64,000 nt of DNA from Streptomyces typhae. GTDB lineage: Bacteria > Actinomycetota > Actinomycetes > Streptomycetales > Streptomycetaceae. The position numbers and the translations under genes are program-made. Location: NCBI RefSeq assembly GCF_009755605.1, contig NZ_WPNZ01000007.1, forward strand, positions 206,168 through 270,167. The letters are read 5' to 3'. This document shows, piece by piece, positions 42,262-50,753 of the stretch. Numbering within the stretch: the first letter of the stretch is position 1; each line of letters opens with the position of its first letter. A model generated the notes under the pieces. The model was not told the origin of the DNA. It saw only the letters and a program-made list of their open reading frames with translations, and ran no database searches.

Positions 42262-42655
42262 GGGCGACCCTCCCCCCAATATTTCAGCCGACGCGCTCTT
42301 CGCGTCCTGGTCCTCTGCTGGCTCTACCTGTCTTTCCGACGTGCTGGCTTCTTGCGTCTGTGCTGGTCAGCGCCTTGTACGTGGTTCTCGCACCGTCAAC
42401 GGTCGCACATCGGACGGCCCTGCGCGGCCAAACCCCGCGAAGCCGCGCACCAGTTGTCCAGACCATCGATGTGCCGTGCCCGGGAGTTACTCGCGGGTCC
42501 GTGCGCCCCACCACGGCATCGGCCGCGGGTCACCTCGCCCTGCCCGCACGGGCAGCGCTCCGGTTTCCTCGCGCAGTACCCGCTGCCCCTTCTGTTACGC
42601 ACCGCTGACAGCCCTCCGCCCAACCGCCGCGCGCACCGCCGCCCTCTTTTCGATC
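42262..42655. other. Divergent intergenic region, leader ORF to penicillin-binding protein
   Basis: 394 bases, slightly less GC-rich, with a T-rich plus strand around 42300-42370 and AATATT near 42280 just upstream of the leader ORF. I see no clear promoter pair, RNA gene or operator. Confidence 0.35.
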
Positions 42656-44704
42656 ATGCGGACACACGCGCGGCGCGAAAGCGCACCCCTGCCCGAAGGG
42701 GCCCCCGTGCCCGAAGGGACCCCCACGCCCGAAGGGGCCCCCGTGCCCGAAGGGACCCCCACGCCCGAAGGGGCGACGGCAGCGAGGCAGCGGGCCACCG
42801 CCCGGCGGCGGCGAAGGCGGCGTCTCGTCGACTACCCGCGGCGGGGGCGGCGGGGCCTGCGGCGCTGGCTGCCGTCGTGGCGGCAGTGGCTCGGCGGCCT
42901 CCTGCTCGGCCTCGGCGCGGTCGCGGGCCTCTTCGGGTACGTGTACGCCACCGTGGACATCCCCGACGAGAACGCCGCGGCCCGGCGCGAGGCCAACGTG
43001 TACTACTGGGCGGACGGCACCCAGATGGTGAGCATCGGCGCCGTGAACCGGCAGAACGTACCGCTCGACGAGATCCCGCGGTCCGTGCGGAACGCGGTCA
43101 TCGCGGCGGAGAACGACAGCTTCTACAGCGACTCCGGCGTCGACCCGCAAGGGCTCGGGCGGGCCCTGGTGAACATGGTGAAGGGCCAGGAGACCCAGGG
43201 TGGTTCCACCATCACGCAGCAGTACGTGAAGAACACCTACCTGTCGCAGGACCAGACCGTGACGCGCAAGGTGCGGGAGTTCGTGATCTCGCTGAAGGTG
43301 GACCGCAGCAAGAGCAAGGACGAGATCCTCCAGGGGTATCTGAACAGCAGCTGGTTCGGGCGGGGCGCCAACGGCGTGGAGGCCGCCGCGCACGCCTACT
43401 ACGGCATCCCCGCCCGGCGCCTGGACGCGAGCCAGGGCGCGCTCCTCGCCGCGCTCCTGAAGGGCGCCGAGCTGTACGACCCGTCGGTGAGCGCCGCCAA
43501 CCACCGCCGCGCCGCGGCCCGCTGGGCCTGGATCCTGGACCGGCAGGTCGCCGTGGGGCGGATGAGCGCGAAGGAGCGGGCCCGGTACGACAAGTTCCCC
43601 GAACCGCTGAAGGAGTCCCGGTCCACCAGCCTGAGCGGGGACTACGGACAGACCGGCTACCTCGTCGACGCCGCCGACAAGTACGTGCGCCAGCGCACCG
43701 GGCTCACCGGCAAGGAGCTCGCCCAGGGCGGCTACCGCATCCACACCACCTTCGACAAGCGCCGCGTGCACCGGCTCGCCCGCGCCGCCCGCGACGTCCT
43801 CGCCCGGGACCTCCGGCCGCGCGAGCGCGCCGACGACAAGGGCGTCCAGGTCGGCGCGGCCTCCGTGCGCACCCAGGACGGCGCGGTGCTCGCCCTGTAC
43901 GGCGGCGCGGACGCCACCCGGCACTTCAGCAGCAACGCCGACACCTCGGGCGTCCCCGCCGGCTCGGCGTTCAAGCCGTTCGTGCTCGCCGCCGCCCTCC
44001 AGGACGGGCTGCGCGCCGACCGCGAGGGGCCCGCGGGGATGACGCCGGGCGAAGCGCTCGTCGAGGGCGGCAACGCCACGTACCGCGAACTCGGCAAGGA
44101 GGTCGGACACCGGCGGGTACGGCAGGTCGCGGTGGACGCGGGCATGCTGGAGCGGAGCATGGCGCGCCCCGACGCGTCGTTCCCGCTCGGCACGTCCACG
44201 CCGAGCGCCATCCGGCTCGCGGGCGCCTACGGCACGTTCGCGCGCGGCGGCCTCCAGCACGACCCGTACTCGGTGACGTCGGTGACCAAGGACGGCGAGG
44301 CCGTCGGGGGCCTGGAGCCGCCGCGCACCCGGCGCGCCCTGGACACCCGCGTCGCCGGGCAGGTCGGCGCCGTGCTGCGGGACGCCGCCGAGGACAGCCT
44401 CGGCCGGGTCGTCTCCCGCGACGGGCGGCCCGTCGCGGCCGGGCGCACCACCGGCCAGGACCGCTTCCGGTCCGCCTGGTTCGCCGGGTACACGCCTCAG
44501 GTGTCGACGGCGGTGACCCTGTTCCGCACCCGCCCGCGCGATCCGCTGCTCCAGCCGCTGTCCGGCGTCGGCGGGAAGAAGTCCCGGTACGGCAACGCCC
44601 TCACCGAGCGCATCTGGCGGGACGCGCTGCTCGGCATCGACCTTGCCCCTGGGGCAGGGTCCAAGGTCGCCGCACCGGAGGCAGCCGCCTCCGGTGACCG
44701 GTGA
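42656..44704 (+). CDS. Class A penicillin-binding protein with altered transpeptidase motifs
   Basis: 682-residue bifunctional cell-wall enzyme type. The cytosolic N-terminus has a PEG repeat and a poly-Arg stretch, then one membrane helix (LGGLLLGLGAVAGLFGYVY). The GT51 glycosyltransferase domain keeps AAENDSFY with the catalytic Glu and GGSTITQQYVKN. In the transpeptidase domain SxxK is intact (S437-A-F-K440), but the SxN site reads EGGN (470-473) and the KTG site reads GRTTG (596-600). The start is uncertain: ATG 42656 has no visible ribosome-binding site. The merR gene follows by 25 bases. Confidence 0.85.
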   Translation: MRTHARRESAPLPEGAPVPEGTPTPEGAPVPEGTPTPEGATAARQRATARRRRRRRLVDYPRRGRRGLRRWLPSWRQWLGGLLLGLGAVAGLFGYVYATVDIPDENAAARREANVYYWADGTQMVSIGAVNRQNVPLDEIPRSVRNAVIAAENDSFYSDSGVDPQGLGRALVNMVKGQETQGGSTITQQYVKNTYLSQDQTVTRKVREFVISLKVDRSKSKDEILQGYLNSSWFGRGANGVEAAAHAYYGIPARRLDASQGALLAALLKGAELYDPSVSAANHRRAAARWAWILDRQVAVGRMSAKERARYDKFPEPLKESRSTSLSGDYGQTGYLVDAADKYVRQRTGLTGKELAQGGYRIHTTFDKRRVHRLARAARDVLARDLRPRERADDKGVQVGAASVRTQDGAVLALYGGADATRHFSSNADTSGVPAGSAFKPFVLAAALQDGLRADREGPAGMTPGEALVEGGNATYRELGKEVGHRRVRQVAVDAGMLERSMARPDASFPLGTSTPSAIRLAGAYGTFARGGLQHDPYSVTSVTKDGEAVGGLEPPRTRRALDTRVAGQVGAVLRDAAEDSLGRVVSRDGRPVAAGRTTGQDRFRSAWFAGYTPQVSTAVTLFRTRPRDPLLQPLSGVGGKKSRYGNALTERIWRDALLGIDLAPGAGSKVAAPEAAASGDR

Positions 44705-44729
44705 ACCGCCGGTCACGGAGGATGACCTC

Positions 44730-45662
44730 GTGGACGACGCACCCGGCAGCACCCAAGGCCCCCGCCCCGGCCCCCGCACGGACCCCTCGCTCCTGAGCAT
44801 CGGCGCCTTCGCCGCCCGCACCCGGCTCTCCGCCAAGGCCCTGCGCCTGTACGACCGGCAGGGGCTGCTGCCCCCGGCGCACGTGGACGCCGCGACCGGC
44901 TACCGGTACTACCGGCCCGAGCAGGTCGAGCAGGCCCGCACCGTGGTGCTGCTGCGCCGCCTCGACATGCCGCTCGCGGACATCGCGGAGGTCGTCGGCC
45001 TCGACGGCGAGCGGGCGGCCGAGGCCGTCGCGGAGCACTGGGCACGGATCGAGGAACGGTACGCCGCCCAGCGCACCCTCGTGGACTACCTCCGCGGCCG
45101 CCTGTCCCGAAGGAGCCCCGCCGTGTACGGAACCTTCGAGATCCACACCGCCGACATCCCCGAGACGTTCGTCCTCAGCGAGCGCCGGCACGTCGTCTCC
45201 GACGCCCTTCCCGCCTGGCTCGACGCCTCCTTCGGGCGCCTGGAGCAGGCCGCCGAGCGCTCCTGCGGCGGCGTCACGGAGTCGCCGTTCGTGATCTACC
45301 ACGCCGAGATCACGGAGGACAGCGACGGCCCCGCGGAGGTGTGCGTGCCCGTCGCGGACCCGGCGGCGGCCCGCGCATGGGCCGACAGGCACGGGCGGCG
45401 GTGGGGCGTCCGGGCCCGCGTCGAGCCCGCGCACCGGCTCGCGTACACCCGCATCACCAAGGCGCAGGTCGTCTATCCGCAGATCGTCGCCGCGTACGAC
45501 GCCGTGGAGGAGTGGCTGGCCCGCGAGGGACTCACGCGGGCGGGGGCCTGCCGCGAGGTGTACTTCACGGACTGGGACGCGGCGGGGCCCGGGGACGAGG
45601 TGTGCGACGTGGCGTACCCGGTGCTGCCGGCGGCGGCCGGCACCGGCTGCGCCGGCGGGTGA
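44730..45662 (+). CDS. MerR-family regulator with GyrI-like effector domain
   Basis: 310 residues. The N-terminal MerR winged helix reads LLSIGAFAARTRLSAKALRLYDRQGLLPPAHVDAATGYRYYRPEQ; a coiled coil and a C-terminal GyrI/AraC-effector-like domain (PETFVLSERRHVV, ending REVYFTDW) follow, as in multidrug-sensing BmrR/TipA relatives. GTG 44730 has GGAGG 8 bases upstream. It is tightly downstream of the penicillin-binding protein gene and may be cotranscribed. Confidence 0.87.
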   Translation: MDDAPGSTQGPRPGPRTDPSLLSIGAFAARTRLSAKALRLYDRQGLLPPAHVDAATGYRYYRPEQVEQARTVVLLRRLDMPLADIAEVVGLDGERAAEAVAEHWARIEERYAAQRTLVDYLRGRLSRRSPAVYGTFEIHTADIPETFVLSERRHVVSDALPAWLDASFGRLEQAAERSCGGVTESPFVIYHAEITEDSDGPAEVCVPVADPAAARAWADRHGRRWGVRARVEPAHRLAYTRITKAQVVYPQIVAAYDAVEEWLAREGLTRAGACREVYFTDWDAAGPGDEVCDVAYPVLPAAAGTGCAGG

Positions 45663-45750
45663 GGAGTAGTCAAGTCCGTTTTCCGCTGCGGGATTTCTCC
45701 TGCCTACCGGCTGGAGTCAACGTACTCGTACCGGTTTATCCTGATGCGCC

Positions 45751-48144
45751 ATGGAGTCCCGTGGAGACAGCGGCGACTCGTCCCTGCCGCCGCTGTTCGT
45801 CGCCCGGCCGCCGCAGCGCCCCGCCCGCGTGGTGCTGCCGCCGGAGAGCCCCGACCCCACCGTCCTGCCGGAGATCACCCTCCTCGACCGTGCGGTCTCG
45901 CGCGGCGACGACCCCGAGGCCCTGGACGGTCTGCCGCTGCCCCCTGACCGGCTGCTCGCCCGCCAGTACCGGGTGGTGCGGCCGCTCGGGTACGGCGGCA
46001 TGGGCGAGGTCTACCTAGCGCACGACACGAGGGTCGGCGGGCGCGAGGTCGCCATCAAGATCCTGCGCCCGGAGAACGGCGGCCCGGAAGGACCCGCGCC
46101 CGACACCGCGCCGCGGCCAGCGCACGACCCCGCCGACCATCCGCTCGCCCGCGAACGGCAGGAGCTCGTCGAGCTCAACCACGACGACATCATCCGGGTC
46201 TTCAACTACGGGCACCATCCGGGCGTAGGCGACTTCCTCGTCCTTCAGTACGTCGACGGGCCCACCCTCGAGGAGGTCCGCACCCGCGCCCGGCTGCGCC
46301 CCGAGGAGTTCGGGGGCGCCCGCTTCTACGAGTTCGTGCTGGCGTACGGGGTGCGGTTCCTGGCCGGGCTCGCCTATCTGCACGCCCCGGAGCGCGGCAA
46401 GGTGTACGGCGACCTGAAGCCGTCGAACGTCATGCACGACGGGTCCACCACGAAGTTCATCGACGTCGGCAGCGTCCGGCGGGCGGGCGCGCCGGGCCTC
46501 ACCTCCGCGGACTACCGCGCCCCGACGGTCGGCCCGCACGGCGAGTCCACCAGCGGCGACGACCTGTTCAGCCTCGGCGAGACGCTGCGCCACCTGTGCG
46601 GGCTCCACGACCTCGACGCGCTCGCCGACCTCTCCCGGCTCGCCGACCTCTCCCCGCTCGCCGGTGCCGACGCCGCGGCGGACGCGCGGTCCCCGCAGGG
46701 CCGGGCCGCCCGGCGGACGACGGTGCCGCTGCCGCCCGACGGGCTCGGGCTCGGCCTCTTCTCCCTCGCGCGGGTACTGCGCCGCGCCACCCGGCCCGAA
46801 CGCGCCGACCGGTTCGCCACGGCCCGCGAGATGGACGAGCAGCTGCGCGGGGTGTTCCGCGAGCTGCGCTCGCTGCGGCTGCGCACGGAGACCTTCGAAC
46901 CGTCACCGCTGTTCCTCCAGTCCGCGTACGCCCTCGACGGCGGCCTCGGCGCGCCACCGGCACCGGGACGGCGGGCGGAGGCGGAGTCGGCGGGTCCGGA
47001 CGGCGGAGGTGGCGAGAGCGGGGGCGCGGGCGGGCGGTATCCGGCTCCCGCGCCCACCGCCACCGCGCAGGAGCTGCCCGTACCGCGCCCCGACCCCGGC
47101 GACGGCCTCCACACCGCTCTGAGCCGGCTCGGCGACGACGACCCGGCCGCGCTCCTCCAGCGCACGGAGGACTGGCCGGGCACCCCCGAGGTGGAGCTCC
47201 TGCGCTGCCGTCTGACCATGCGGCTCGCGCTGCGCCCCTGCGCCCGGACGCCGCCGCAACTGCACTACGCCGGCGCCGCCCTGGTCCGCGCCGAGGACGC
47301 CATCGGCGCCGCCGCGGCCCCCTACGACTGGCGGCTCGACTGGCACCGCGGCCTGCTCGCGCTCGCCGACGGCGACGTACGGCGCGCCCGCGGCCACTTC
47401 GACCGGGTGTACGCGGCCATTCCCGGCGAGTACGCGCCGAAGCTCGCCCTCGGCCACTGCGCCGAGCGGCTCGGAAGGTGGCGGGAGGCGCTCACCCTGT
47501 ACGAGGGGGTGCGGGTGCGCAATCCGTCGCTCGGCGGGGCGGCGTTCGGGGCGGCGCGGGCGCGGCTCGCACTCGGCGGGCCGCAGGCGCTCGCCCACGC
47601 CGTGGAGGCGCTCGACGCGGTCGCGCAGCACTCCCGGCACCGCACGGCGGCGCGGGTCGCCGCGGTGCGGGTGTGCGCGGACCACGCGCGGGGCGGGGAC
47701 GATCTGGCGGAGGTCGTGCGGCGGCTCAGGCGGCTGTTCTCCGCGCACGGGCTCACCGACGAGCAGGCGCAGCTGCGGATGCGGGCGCAGGTCTGGGAGG
47801 TGGCGCACTCCCTGGTCGCCTCCGGCGCGGTGGACGAGGGGCGGCTGGCCGGGATCGCCGCCGAGGACGACGACGAAGAGCTGGGGTTTCCCGCCTCCAT
47901 GCGGCTGTTGCGGGACGAGCTGTCGGGGTTCTGGCTCGACCTCGCCCGGCAGGCCGCGCGGGAGCCCCGCGGGGCCGGTGCCGCCGAGCTGCTGCTCGAC
48001 CGGGCCTACGGCATCCGGACCTTGCAGTGGCGCCATGCCCGGAAGACGGAGAAGGCACGGAAGGCGGAGGCGGCGCGGAGGTCGGGGAAGGCGGGGAAGG
48101 CGTCTCACCGGCCAGGTGGTCGCGGCGGGGGCGGAACCGCGTGA
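45751..48144 (+). CDS. PknG-like Ser/Thr protein kinase with TPR region
   Basis: 797-residue soluble kinase. A disordered N-terminus precedes the kinase domain: glycine loop LGYGGMGEVYLAHD, VAIK (Lys103), YGDLKPSNVM (Asp221, no HRD) and DVG for DFG (Asp238). The C-terminal ~350 residues are helical repeats of TPR type (RGHFDRVYAAIPGEYAPKLALGHCAERLGRWREALTLYEGV). This architecture and these motif changes match mycobacterial PknG, except that no rubredoxin Cys motif is present. The stop overlaps the next gene (GTGA), so kinase and membrane protein are translated together. Confidence 0.85.
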   Translation: MESRGDSGDSSLPPLFVARPPQRPARVVLPPESPDPTVLPEITLLDRAVSRGDDPEALDGLPLPPDRLLARQYRVVRPLGYGGMGEVYLAHDTRVGGREVAIKILRPENGGPEGPAPDTAPRPAHDPADHPLARERQELVELNHDDIIRVFNYGHHPGVGDFLVLQYVDGPTLEEVRTRARLRPEEFGGARFYEFVLAYGVRFLAGLAYLHAPERGKVYGDLKPSNVMHDGSTTKFIDVGSVRRAGAPGLTSADYRAPTVGPHGESTSGDDLFSLGETLRHLCGLHDLDALADLSRLADLSPLAGADAAADARSPQGRAARRTTVPLPPDGLGLGLFSLARVLRRATRPERADRFATAREMDEQLRGVFRELRSLRLRTETFEPSPLFLQSAYALDGGLGAPPAPGRRAEAESAGPDGGGGESGGAGGRYPAPAPTATAQELPVPRPDPGDGLHTALSRLGDDDPAALLQRTEDWPGTPEVELLRCRLTMRLALRPCARTPPQLHYAGAALVRAEDAIGAAAAPYDWRLDWHRGLLALADGDVRRARGHFDRVYAAIPGEYAPKLALGHCAERLGRWREALTLYEGVRVRNPSLGGAAFGAARARLALGGPQALAHAVEALDAVAQHSRHRTAARVAAVRVCADHARGGDDLAEVVRRLRRLFSAHGLTDEQAQLRMRAQVWEVAHSLVASGAVDEGRLAGIAAEDDDEELGFPASMRLLRDELSGFWLDLARQAAREPRGAGAAELLLDRAYGIRTLQWRHARKTEKARKAEAARRSGKAGKASHRPGGRGGGGTA

Positions 48145-49235
48145 AGGGCGTTCGGTTCTGGCAGTGGGTGTGGACCCCGGGAGGGCGGGGGAGCCGGAAC
48201 CATGCCTATCTGCGGGAGCGGCTCGTGGTGCTTCCGCTGCTGACCGCGCTCGCCTTCACCCCCTTCGCCTGGGCGTACTCCTCGGTGCGCGGGGGCGCCG
48301 CGTACGTACAGGAGCGGGTCGCGCCCGCGCTCGGGAACCTGGCGGAAGCCCGGGTGTCGTTGCAGATCGCCGATCAGGAGGCGAGCGACAGCCTGCGGGC
48401 GGGGCGGGCCGTCGAGCTGAGCGGGCTCAGTGAGCGGTACCGGATCCTGAGCACGCGGGCCACGCAGCGCCTCAACCAGGTGGCGCGCGGCGGCGCCCTG
48501 TCGATGGCCGAGCGGCAGGACCTCGACGTGGTCGCGGGCCTGGTGGCCGACTACGGCACCTGGACCGCTTGGGCGCAGGCCAACGCCGACGACCCCGCGC
48601 TGCGCAAGGCCGCCCTCGCGTACGCGCGCAGCATCCTGTGCTCGGCCCGGGAGAAGCCCAGCACCAGCAGCGGCCCCGATGAGCACCTCGGCTGCCGCCA
48701 CAACACCGGCTCCGACGCCACCGCCGTCGTGGACCGCGTCACCGCCCTGGAGCGCGCCCTCCAGAAGCGGCTCGCGAGCCGGGTGGCCGTCGGCGCGGAC
48801 GTGCTCGCCGCGTTCCTGGTCTCCGGGGTCGCGTTCCTGCTCCTGGTGCGCGGGTACTGGCGCACCCAGGTGTTCCTGCACCGGCGCTTCCGGCTCCACG
48901 CCAGCCTGCCGCTGCTCGGCGCCGCCGTGCCGCTGCTCGCGCTGCCGCTGCTCGCGGTCGACGCCGTGCTCGTCCAGAGAGCGCAGAGCGATGCCACGGC
49001 CACCGCCCGCGCGCTGTCGGGCCGGACCACCCCCGCTGACAAGAGCACCGCCGAGATCGCCGATCTGGAGGACTCCGTGGACCGGGAGCTGGCGGAGGGC
49101 CGCCTCGCCTACCTCGACGGCGTGTCCGTGTGGGTGCTGCCCGCGGGCCTCCTGAGCGCCGCCGTCACCGGTGGCACCCTGCACGCCTACCGGCGCGAGT
49201 ACGTCCGTCTCACCCCCGCGGGAGCCACCCCGTGA
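48141..49235 (+). CDS. Four-helix membrane protein with extracytoplasmic domain (GlnX-like position)
   Basis: 364 residues. One helix near residues 28-48 is followed by a ~160-residue extracytoplasmic region with two Cys (ILCSAREK, HLGCRHN). Three more helices follow: LAAFLVSGVAFLLLVRGYW, LPLLGAAVPLLALPLLAVDAV and GVSVWVLPAGLLSAAVTGG. No known domain is recognised. Its place between a PknG-like kinase and a solute-binding lipoprotein, with GTGA overlaps on both sides, suggests a transmembrane signal transmitter, as GlnX is in Mycobacterium. Confidence 0.78.
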   Translation: MKGVRFWQWVWTPGGRGSRNHAYLRERLVVLPLLTALAFTPFAWAYSSVRGGAAYVQERVAPALGNLAEARVSLQIADQEASDSLRAGRAVELSGLSERYRILSTRATQRLNQVARGGALSMAERQDLDVVAGLVADYGTWTAWAQANADDPALRKAALAYARSILCSAREKPSTSSGPDEHLGCRHNTGSDATAVVDRVTALERALQKRLASRVAVGADVLAAFLVSGVAFLLLVRGYWRTQVFLHRRFRLHASLPLLGAAVPLLALPLLAVDAVLVQRAQSDATATARALSGRTTPADKSTAEIADLEDSVDRELAEGRLAYLDGVSVWVLPAGLLSAAVTGGTLHAYRREYVRLTPAGATP

Positions 49236-50608
49236 GCGGCCGCGGGAACCGCCCGGCGCACGTCGCGGCCCGGCGCCGCCCCGGGGCCCTGCGGCGGCCG
49301 GTGCGCACCGCCCTCGGCTGCTGCCTGCTCCTGCTCGCCACCACCCTCACCGGCGGCTGCGCCGACGACCGCCGCGACACCCTGGTCGTCCTCGGACCGT
49401 GGACGGGGCCCGAGGGCACGGCGTTCGAGGCGATGCTGCGGCGGCTCGACGACGGCACCGGTGAGACGTACACGTACAAGGGCACCCGCTCGCTGCGCGA
49501 GACCCTGGTGGCGCAGCTGGAGGCCGAGGATCCGCCCGACGTGGCGGTGCTCAACAGCGTGGGCGAGCTGACCGAGTACGCCCGCGACAGCCTGTTGCAG
49601 CCCCTGGACGCCCCGGAACGGCCGCCGTGGGCGCCCCGCGTCGAGGTGTCCGGCGCCCGGCGCACGTACTGGGTGCCGCTGAAGGTGGACCTGAAGAGCC
49701 TGGTGTGGAGCGAGGCGGGCGCGGGCGGCGGGGACCGGGGCGGCGGGCGGCCGCGGTGGTGCCTGGGGATGGCCTCGCAGGCCACGTCGGGCTGGCCGGG
49801 AACGGACTGGATCGAGGACCTCGTCCTGCACCGCTCGGGCCCCGGCACGTACGCGCGCTGGGCCACGGGCGGGCTGAGCTGGAGCAGCCCCGAGGTGCGG
49901 GGCGCCTGGACGGCTTGGGCGCGGCTGCTCGGCGAGCGGTCGCGGAAGTGGGTGGACCTCGCGCTGACCACGTCGTACGAGGGCGTGCCCGACACCGCCG
50001 ACGGAGACGCCCGCGAGGCCACCCGGGGCCTGCTGAACTCGCCGCAGCTGAACTGCACACACGAACACCAGAGCGCCTTCGTCCGCTATCTGTACACGAA
50101 CGCAAAGGGTGAAGGGGGCTTGCAGGACGGCCGGGGCAGGCCTGTACGGGTCGATCCGTCCGCCCGCTTCCTGCCAGGACCCGCCGCCCACGACGGCGCG
50201 TACGAGGTCGCGGGCGACATGGCGGCGGCCTTCGGCGACCGTCCCGCCGCCCGCGACCTGGTCGAACGCCTGTCCGGTTCCGAGGCGCGGCGGCTGTGGC
50301 ACGCGGCGGCCGAACCGGCGCTGCGGCCGTTCTTCCCCGGCGCCGGCGACCCGCAGCCCACCGACCCCGGCGGGGACCGGGCCGCCGGCATCCTCACCGG
50401 CGGGGCCGAGACGCTGTGCTTCGACGCCTCGGACGCGATGCCGCCCGCGCTGCGGGACACCTTCCACCGCGCGGTCCTGCACTATCTGCGGGACTCGTCG
50501 GCCGCCCACCTCGACGCGCTCCTCGGCGAGCTGGACAATGTCCGCACGAAGACCGGCAGGAGCACCCTGCCGCCCGGCGACCTGTGCGCGCCCCCCGCGG
50601 GCGGGTGA
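49232..50608 (+). CDS. Extracellular solute-binding lipoprotein
   Basis: 458 residues. A basic start and hydrophobic segment end in lipobox LTGGC at about residue 43. The mature part reads TLVVLGPWTGPEGTAFEAMLRRLDD and DPPDVAVLNSVGELTEYARDSLLQPLD, the pattern of bacterial type 1 (sugar-type) binding proteins. It is not the GlnH amino-acid type. No ABC permease or ATPase genes are nearby. With the coupled membrane protein and kinase it is more likely a sensor than an import component. Confidence 0.82.
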   Translation: MSGRGNRPAHVAARRRPGALRRPVRTALGCCLLLLATTLTGGCADDRRDTLVVLGPWTGPEGTAFEAMLRRLDDGTGETYTYKGTRSLRETLVAQLEAEDPPDVAVLNSVGELTEYARDSLLQPLDAPERPPWAPRVEVSGARRTYWVPLKVDLKSLVWSEAGAGGGDRGGGRPRWCLGMASQATSGWPGTDWIEDLVLHRSGPGTYARWATGGLSWSSPEVRGAWTAWARLLGERSRKWVDLALTTSYEGVPDTADGDAREATRGLLNSPQLNCTHEHQSAFVRYLYTNAKGEGGLQDGRGRPVRVDPSARFLPGPAAHDGAYEVAGDMAAAFGDRPAARDLVERLSGSEARRLWHAAAEPALRPFFPGAGDPQPTDPGGDRAAGILTGGAETLCFDASDAMPPALRDTFHRAVLHYLRDSSAAHLDALLGELDNVRTKTGRSTLPPGDLCAPPAGG

Positions 50609-50753
50609 GCGGAAAATCGAGCTGCGCCTGCCGCCGTACGGCCGCATACTGGCGGAGACCTGGCCTCCCGGGGTCGCTGTCTGCCAACCATTCCGCAGCG
50701 GTTAGCGTCTACTCCGAAGGAGTTGCCCCAGCCAGCCGAACGGATCGCCGACC

